Positions 57,398 through 64,000 of a stretch of DNA of 64,000 nt are shown piece after piece. How positions within the stretch are numbered: position 1 is the stretch's first letter; each line of letters opens with the position of its first letter. The position numbers and the translations under genes were made by a program. The DNA comes from Caprella mutica (lineage: Eukaryota > Arthropoda > Malacostraca > Amphipoda > Caprellidae), in contig CANNZV010001118.1 of the NCBI GenBank assembly GCA_947561585.1, positions 51,245-115,244 on the forward strand, written 5' to 3'. The notes below the pieces were generated by a model that was not told the DNA's origin, ran no database searches, and saw only the letters and a program-made list of their open reading frames with translations.

Positions 57398-57969
57398 CGC
57401 CGAAGAGCGACTACGGTGGATTCGCCGGCGGAACCGGCCGGACGAACTTTAGCACCAAACAACTGACGGAGCTGGAGAAGGAATTCCACTTCAACAAGTA
57501 CCTAACCAGGGCAAGGAGAATAGAAATAGCTTCGGCCCTTCAGTTGAATGAAACCCAGGTGAAGATATGGTTTCAGAACAGGAGAATGAAACAGAAGAAG
57601 AGAATGAAGGAGGGTTTAATAGCTCCTGATACGCCAACCCCAACTAACAACGAGAACAGTAACGATTCTGACTCTACAACTGTGAACAGTAGCGTTTCCA
57701 ACGGTAATAATACTTCTACAAGCAGCATCAAACCCGATTCACCCTCCACAACAACCCCAATCAACCCTAGCTCAAACAATTCATCCAGTTCCACCGGGTT
57801 AACAGATTCAGACAGTTTATCTCCCCCTGCTAAGAATATGAAAAATAATAATAAATTGAATAATTCCATTCATTCTCCCAACCAAAAGAAAATAGCCTCT
57901 CAAAATAGTAATTTATCTAAGCAGTCTAAGAGTCAAGCTTTACCAGCTTCCACGCATTCTCCACCTTAG
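57398..57969 (+). CDS. lab: labial (Hox1) coding exon 2, homeodomain exon
   Basis: Encodes the rest of codon 168 to residue 357. The homeodomain covers residues 178-237, with R182 at homeodomain position 5, helix 1-2 signature [19 protein letters not shown], and recognition helix [14 protein letters not shown] with W225, Q227 and N228 at positions 48, 50 and 51. [13 protein letters not shown] and the [10 protein letters not shown] context are Hox1/labial-specific. Only 19 residues separate YKWM from the homeodomain. The tail (about 240-357) is Ser/Asn/Thr/Pro-rich and low complexity, ending in TAG at 57967-57969. The acceptor is tttttccgtttcag; an ATG-initiated frame beginning 49 bases upstream at 57349 is the intron read through and is not used. 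The homeobox itself is not interrupted by an intron. Confidence 0.96.
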
Positions 57970-58385
57970 TATACTGCGCCTCTGGTGGAGAGGGAATGAA
58001 CTAAATCTTTAAAAGTTAAATTACATCAATAGTAACAAACTTTTGTCAGAAACAAAACTTGCTAAAATTTAACAATGTTAAAATTTTCATTATTAAAATC
58101 TTTACCAAATTGGGATAATTTAACATGAAGTTTTTTATATCAGATTTTTAAATTTCTTTATGTTTTGTACTCTTTCAACTTTTAAAATATTATTTAAATC
58201 ATTACTGACCACCAATTTAAAATGACTCCCACCCCAACAATAAGTTACATTTTAGGCCCATTTATTGACAGGTTTTCTAAAAAAAGTTGTACTTAAAAGC
58301 ATTCAAAATTTATATCCCCATTTTATTGTTATAAAATGATCTAGTGTAAATATGTATGTAATAAAGTTATTGTATATTAATCTAG
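57970..58385 (+). terminator. lab: lab 3' UTR with poly(A) signal
   Basis: AT-rich trailer with AATAAA at 58360-58365, about 390 bases after the stop codon. The cleavage site is presumably within the next 10-30 bases; usage of other signals cannot be judged. Confidence 0.55.
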
Positions 58386-58671
58386 AAATGTTTTATGATC
58401 TTAATTTAATGATAAAAATGGCAATATGACAATGGTGGGGTTGGTTAAATCAGTTGTAAATATATAAATAGAATATATTTTTGTAACTTATATAAATAGT
58501 TAAAATGTAAATATAACACATTAATAGATAGGTGTGGATTAATATTATTTAACACACAAATCATACATAATAATAGGAAGCTCTTAAGCATTATCTATAA
58601 AAATATTCTTAAATATTCTCATTAAAATTATTATATTCAATTCATTATCATTTGACATATTGCATATACTC
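58386..58671. other. AT-rich flank
   Basis: No feature. Confidence 0.5.
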
Positions 58672-58757
58672 TGAGAGAAAAATTTAGGTGGGGCCATAGA
58701 AGATAAAGGGAGGAAGTCCCGTTATCTTCTATGGCCCCACCATAACTTTTTCTGATA
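58672..58757. mobile_element. Family B MITE, near-perfect hairpin
   Basis: aggtggggccatagaagata on the left mirrors tatcttctatggccccacca on the right with a loop of about 15 bp. Confidence 0.88.
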
Positions 58758-58787
58758 ATCAGTCTTTTCAAAACTCAAAATCCACTT

Positions 58788-58929
58788 AGGCTAAGTTACG
58801 AATTATTGGTCTGTGTCATATCTTCGGTCATATAAGACAAAACTATATAATAATAATTAATTAATGATTATTAAATTTTTCTTATGTGACCGAAGATGTG
58901 AAACCGACTCGTAATTCGTAACTTACTCT
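58788..58929. mobile_element. Family A MITE copy
   Basis: aggctaagttacgaattatt and cttcggtcatataagacaaa on the left; tatgtgaccgaagatgtgaa and aattcgtaacttactct on the right. Confidence 0.88.
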
Positions 58930-58974
58930 ACCTTGGTACATCAATTCGGCTAGAACTACATCACTCTAGGTCAA

Positions 58975-59350
58975 AAAGTGTCTTACGTGGTATTTTTTTA
59001 TTCCAACCCGTGGTTGAAGTGTAATGAGACAATAAATCCTTATGACTTATCTGTGGTGGTGTTTGGGGGCGTCTTCTGGGCCCTGAACTGTTGTAATTTG
59101 GCTCATTTGATCTTTCTTCAACTGCAAGGATTAAGATTTCTTATGTTTCAATTACTATCACCACTTCATTTTCCTCTTCCATCCATGAGTGCAGTCACAT
59201 TATTTTGTGTTATTTCTGTCATATTTGTATTTGTTTTGTATTTACGGAGTAGCTTTGCTGCATCCATGAGCACTGTCACAGAGTGTTGTATGTGGACCCA
59301 CTTTTCTTTCCAACTTCTATGAAATCTCTTGTATTTTTCCTTTTAAGCAG
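58975..59350 (+). repeat. Family D copy, diverged
   Basis: gggccctgaactgttgtaat, then cttcattttcctcttccatc, cggagtagctttgctgcatc and atgagcactgtcac align in order with 39243-39715. The 114-codon + frame over it is not supported as a gene because other copies do not keep it open. Confidence 0.75.
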
Positions 59351-59508
59351 GTTTTATTTTCTCCTGATACTAAATTAATTATAAAATTATAATAAAATTA
59401 TATAAAAAATACTAGTTATATCACTAGGGAAACTACACAACTACAGGTTTAATTATTAATAGGGAAATATGGTGTATCACTATTTTTCTGGATAGGAAAT
59501 TCATTTAT

Positions 59509-59625
59509 AGGGTAAGTTCCGAGTTATAGGTCAGTTTCACATAGTTCGGTCATATAAGAAAAAACTATATAATAGTTATTGTTTTTTTCATCAGTATCCA
59601 TGATACCTGCAGTTATAAACACCAT
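59509..59625. mobile_element. Family A MITE, left half
   Basis: agggtaagttccgagttata, ggtcatataagaaaaaac and tatccatgatacctgcagtt are present. No right end was found. Confidence 0.65.
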
Positions 59626-59806
59626 GTATAGGCGAAGAAATGTGTATCTGTTATAATTTTTCACAATTTACTAATTTCACATTTACAAAAAGAAACTTTA
59701 CTAATTGTAATGCTTGTAGATATTTAAAAACTGGTCTGGGTACATGATGACAAATTTAAAAGAATTGAATATAATAGGAAATTAGAAAACTGATTTGCGA
59801 AACTAG

Positions 59807-60453
59807 CATCATCACAGTGACTCTTTTCTCTGATAGTACATCATCACAGTGACTCTTTTCTCTGATAGTACATCATCACAGTGACTCTTTTCTCTGATAG
59901 TACATCATCACAGTGACTCTTTTCTCTGATAGTACATCATCACAGTGACTCTTTTCTCTTATAGTACATCATCACAGTGACTCTTTTCTCTGATAGTACA
60001 TCATCACAGTGACTCTTTTCTCTGATAGTACATCATCACAGTGACTCTTTTCTCTGATAGTACATCATCACAGTGACTCTTTTCTCTGATAGTACATCAT
60101 CACAGTGACTCTTTTCTCTGATAGTACATCACCACAGTGACTCTTTTCTCTGATAGTACATCATCACAGTGACTCTTTTCTCTGATAGTACATCACCACA
60201 GTGACTCTTTTCTCTGATAGTACATCATCACAGTGACTCTTTTCTCTGATAGTACATCATCACAGTGACTCTTTTCTCTGATAGTACATCATCACAGTGA
60301 CTCTTTTCTCTGATAGTACATCATCACAGTGACTCTTTTCTCTGATAGTACATCATCACAGTGACTCTTTTCTCTGATAGTACATCATCACAGTGACTCT
60401 TTTCTCTTATAGTACATCATCACAGTGACTCTTTTCTCTGATAGTACATCATT
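59807..60453. repeat. 32-bp satellite, 20 copies
   Basis: The unit is catcatcacagtgactcttt followed by tctctgatagta. Only a few substitutions are visible (catcacc, ctcttata). Confidence 0.97.
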
Positions 60454-61778
60454 GTACGATCATTTCATAATAGAACCATAAAATTTTTATAACATTGTCG
60501 TAACATTCATTTTGTTATAAATGCAAACATAAATAATTTAATTTAGTATTCATTAAAAATTCAATGCTTATAACCATATGAATTTAACTGAAAATATGAA
60601 ATATGCCCGTATGATAATTTCAACTGTACCCCATTTTTTTCAAATTAGTTATTTAGGAAACTATCCTAACATGTATTCATAAAATATATATAAAAACATA
60701 TCAAATGTAAATTTTTTTCATAAATATATTGCATATATATATTAATTACCTGGCTATTTTATTCCAATATCCTGTAAGTAATTTTATTCACAGTTCTTTT
60801 TTTAACCAGTAAAAGTTTCATAAAAAGAACCAGTTGAAGCTATTAGAACCTAACTAGTTTGGCCCAGACACAGAAAATAGAATGTAATAACTAGGGTGTG
60901 AGGTTGTTCGTAGCGTCTGCTGTGCCCCAGAAGATAGAATTAAGGTTCGGTTAAAGGAAGTATAATACGTAAGTTGGGAATGATCCGTCTTATAGCTTGA
61001 CGGCAACACTCCAATTCACTCTCCACTAGACTTCGCTCACTAACACTTTTCAAAATGTTTTGGACAGACGATGCGGAGTGTGCCATATTGTTACGCTCAC
61101 ACTGGACACTGATTGTGAAAATGAAGAATTTGAGGAATTTTTATTCATCATTTATTTATATATTATTTACCATTAAAAAAAATATAATATTGATTTAAGA
61201 GGTGAAGAATATAAATTATCAATATTTTACATGCATTTTTATTAATATTTCGATATATATGGTTATGAAATCTATGTGGACATTTATCATTGATTGATAC
61301 AATACACGGATATTTCCAATTTAAAATGGAATAAATAATTTTTAATGTTATTTATAAATACCTACTTATAATATGAATAATTCAAACCTATTAAAAGTAA
61401 TTTGTTCAATTCTTTCTTTCTTATTGCAATAAAAAATACTGAAATATTAATAAATTCGAAAATAAAATTTAATAGCATGAAAAGATTATTATAATACAAT
61501 TAAATAACACAAAATTGGTAGAAAAAATATCATAGCTGACCGAATCACGTGTATTATGAAAATAAAGAAATATCTACTTTGAACATTATTTTTAGAGAGG
61601 TTATTAAGATTGAAAACATAAGAGACGAGGAATAAACTCCAAAAGAGATTATAATGTTATCTCATTTAGTAAATAAAATACCATTATTTGAAATTAGTTT
61701 CTTTTTAAGTTAAAATCCACAGTTTCATGTCACATTAGATTGATGACATTAAATCTTATTTGATTTAGCCTATGCTAG
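60454..61778. other. AT-rich noncoding stretch
   Basis: 60860-61090 is less AT-rich but carries no recognised gene or repeat. Confidence 0.5.
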
Positions 61779-61946
61779 TGTTAGTTACGAATTATTGGTC
61801 GGGTTCATATCTTTGGTCATATAAGAAAATCGATATTATAATTATTATTGGTATCCACGATACCTGCAGGTATCATGGATACAATAAAAATTAAATAATT
61901 ATTATATCGTTATTCTTATATGACCGAAGATGTCGTAAGTAACCCT
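61779..61946. mobile_element. Family A MITE with GGTATC core
   Basis: ttagttacgaattattggtc and tttggtcatataagaaaatc on the left; ttatatgaccgaagatgtcg and taagtaaccct on the right. Centre gatacctgcaggtatcatgg. Confidence 0.85.
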
Positions 61947-62182
61947 ATATTAACTTTAAAATACAAACTATTTCTCAACTAGGATAGGTTTTTTAGGCAA
62001 TTAATAGACATACATTTATAATTTTAAAATTGAAAAGTTCATGTTGTATGAGTTACGATAACTAATAAGGTATATCAATAAAGAATAATCTAAAAATTGT
62101 ATGATCGCATATTTTTACCGCAGATTTACTAATAATAAAAAAGTCTCCGGTAATTGCTATGAGGATTTGATTTACTTTTCAG
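61947..62182. other. Flank of candidate exon
   Basis: AT-rich, ending in the acceptor-like tttacttttcag. Confidence 0.4.
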
Positions 62183-62279
62183 TCTACTGCCATGTTGAAT
62201 AATTCCGAAAATGATTTTGATTACGGAATAAGATTTCATGCTGATGAAGTCAAATTTGTACCAATAAAAAGAAATTTAC
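62183..62279 (+). CDS. Candidate internal or first exon of an unidentified gene
   Basis: A 97-bp segment bounded by a good acceptor (tgatttacttttcag|tc) and a perfect donor (ttac|gtaagt). One frame is open throughout and reads STAMLNNSENDFDYGIRFHA then DEVKFVPIKRNL. The composition is less AT-biased at codon positions 1 and 2 than the flanks. An ATG at 62192 could be a start. I recognise no domain, and no partner exon is visible in the remaining 1.7 kb. A chance open segment or a mobile-element exon is possible. Confidence 0.3.
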
Positions 62280-62508
62280 GTAAGTTATATAATTTCAAAG
62301 CACATTTCTTCATATTTATAATTAAAATACATTCTCTATGAATAAAATTTCAATGATGAATAAATTTATACGTAAAATAATTATTTATAGGTAGTCTGAA
62401 TTCTTTCACAAATTTTTAGGTGCACTTAGATAGTTTTAGTATAAGTTTTAATTAAAATTGTATAAGAAACGTCAAAATATTACACAAAATTACAATTATT
62501 AGTCTTGA
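62280..62508. other. AT-rich noncoding stretch
   Basis: No feature. Confidence 0.4.
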
Positions 62509-62630
62509 GTTGTGACAATATGTTTTTAATATCATAGATCTCGAAAATATTATAGACGGAGTGAATTAATTGAAGAGTATTGAATCGTTCTAAACAGCAA
62601 TGTATAGTATTCGATACCATGTAATTTCAA
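62509..62630. mobile_element. Family F MITE, left half
   Basis: gttgtgacaatatgttttta, gaaaatattatagacgga and gtattcgataccatgtaatt. The right half is absent. Confidence 0.75.
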
Positions 62631-63224
62631 TATACAGCCAGGTAGAGCTAGTAAACGGACAGTGCACGTACCGGAAAAGTGTCTGCTATACCGATCAATG
62701 GACGCTATGCGCGACTGAAAATTTACTTCAGTTGGAGATTTAAACTTTGCAAGTTTTCTTTAACACCATTTAAAAAAAAACGCTAATTAAGGATCACAGT
62801 CTCAGATTATTATTAAATGAAAATTTAATGAATATCTTACAATATTTATATAACATATGTAAGAAGTAATATGTTAGGTAAAATAAAACAAAAATATTAA
62901 CAACTAAATAGATATATGAATTACGTCAGAATATAGGATAATTACAACTCTTTAATTTCTATAAAACTTCACTGACCAAAGAAAATGTATAGCGAAAGGG
63001 TAACAAAAATCAAATCACTGAAAATGTGAAAAACAATGACTAAATACTTGGTAGACTAATAGAATGATGGTTAAACCATATAATTTAAAATTTAAAGAGG
63101 TCTTTGTAGCGGGCTGCATGTCTGGTAGAACGGACATTTTTTATGCTTTGTAGGGGGTGGTGTCCGTTTAAAGATCGTCCACTGAACGAACTTCACCTCT
63201 ACACTTTATTTATTCATTGTTTTA
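62631..63224. other. Noncoding stretch
   Basis: A less AT-rich patch at 62640-62730 is unassigned. The rest is A/T-rich. Confidence 0.4.
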
Positions 63225-63950
63225 GAAAAGGTTTAACGTCTGCTTCAGAACCTATAGTCATATCGCGATATCGAAAAGAAATTAAATATAAAGGACTTCG
63301 GGAAACGGCCAGAAAGGAAAGTGACTCAATCAACAAAGTCACTTACCATCGTCACTGCAATCTCATGGATGCAGAAAAGCTACTCCGTGAATGCAGTCAC
63401 TTACCAAGGAAAAAGGACATATCCTTGGCTGCACTTACGGATGGAAGAGGGAAATGAAGAGGAAGCCTACTAGCCTACGGTGTAAACATCATCAGTCAGC
63501 ACCTTGTTAATTCCCAAGGAATTCACCACAAAGGCTAGGATTTCATCATGAAGCGTTGTTTTCACACTGAAATTGAAAAAACGGACAGCATTCGTTCGAT
63601 TGATCACACCGTCGGATAGGTGACAAGACAAAAAAAACCGTCGATATAAATAGCCTAATTCATTCTTATTATCAAAATTACTATATGTATAAATATAGAG
63701 ATATAGCACACCTAAGGTTAGATTAACGGTCCGATTGGGGGGGGGGGGGGGAGAGATCACTTGGGCACAAATCTTCTCACAGCTAAATACAAACCGAGAG
63801 CACATCCACTATTCTCCACACTGACGTACTGTAGTACCGTTTGAACACTCGTGGTGACAGTGTCAAAATGAAAAAAAAGCCAATACATAATCCAAATTAC
63901 AACAGTTCAGGGTTCTAGGGATGCCACCCCCATTCGTCACCTATTTTCCA
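63225..63950 (-). repeat. Family D copy split by about 430 bp of other sequence
   Basis: 63225-63455 aligns with the 24373-24830 copy (aacgtctgcttcagaaccta, gatgcagaaaagctactccg). 63885-63950 resumes with ccaaattacaacagttcagg. The sequence between includes a run of 15 G (63737-63751) and a 111-codon - strand frame without recognised motif. This is either an insertion into the repeat or a longer family member. Confidence 0.6.
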
Positions 63951-64000
63951 AATAAAAGTTGAAGGTATATTCAAATCATTTAGTTTAGGATAAATGAAAA

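Noticed and set aside
57573..57869. 98-codon - frame opposite lab exon 2
   Set aside because: Antisense shadow of the low-complexity C-terminal tail.
58978..59322. 114-codon + frame
   Set aside because: Covers a diverged family D copy; the reading is not conserved in other copies.
63143..63457. 104-codon + frame as a gene
   Set aside because: Most of it is family D repeat; homologous copies at 24373 and 39243 do not keep the frame open.

Overview
The window is eukaryotic, AT-rich, intron-bearing DNA from an arthropod, most likely an insect; I cannot place the order. The only host protein-coding gene I can identify is the Hox1 gene labial (lab). It lies on the + strand as two coding exons, 30064-30565 and 57398-57969, separated by a 26.8 kb phase-1 intron. 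The join gives 357 residues with a YKWM hexapeptide and a complete homeodomain. The promoter and 5' UTR lie just upstream of 30064, with a 25-codon upstream ORF. A poly(A) signal follows at 58360. Everything else is noncoding, repetitive or mobile DNA, plus one unassigned exon-like segment at 62183-62279.

Layout. 1-29.5 kb (upstream of lab): tandem arrays (17 bp at 243-1341, 57 bp at 5081-6203, about 14 bp at 9461-10115 and 11723-12176, 19 bp at 19012-19236), a decayed mariner/IS630-type transposon (7254-8375), nested inverted repeats (15935-17720), a GC-rich island (20274-20528) and many short inverted-repeat elements. A cluster of HOX/PBX- and MEIS-type sites lies at 3579-3633. 29.7-30.6 kb: lab promoter and exon 1. 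30.6-57.4 kb: the lab intron, holding a complete DIRS-type tyrosine-recombinase retrotransposon on the - strand (31469-36540) and at least ten satellite or minisatellite arrays. 57.4-58.4 kb: lab exon 2 and 3' UTR. 58.4-64 kb: more dispersed repeats, a 32-bp array (59807-60453) and the candidate exon.

The repeat families recur across the window, and I use working names. Family A has ends agggtaagtt and a ggtcatataag motif. Family B has ends agaaagttatggtggggcc. Family C has pogo/Tigger-like cactatagagg ends. Family D is a dispersed repeat of about 450 bp. Family E carries cacagtactcgg. Family F has ends gttgtgacaatatgc. Several satellites appear to derive from these elements or from each other: the 51.8 kb array is a tandem expansion of a family B arm, and the 18-bp and 20-bp arrays at 45.0-46.9 kb share one core. 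The DIRS element has both ORFs open, all catalytic residues I checked, and the ITR plus internal complementary region layout of the superfamily. It appears to sit inside a family B copy.

No tRNA, rRNA, CRISPR or bacterial feature was seen. Identifications rest on reading motifs by eye; no database search was possible. Element edges are good to a few bases where both ends are visible and approximate elsewhere.
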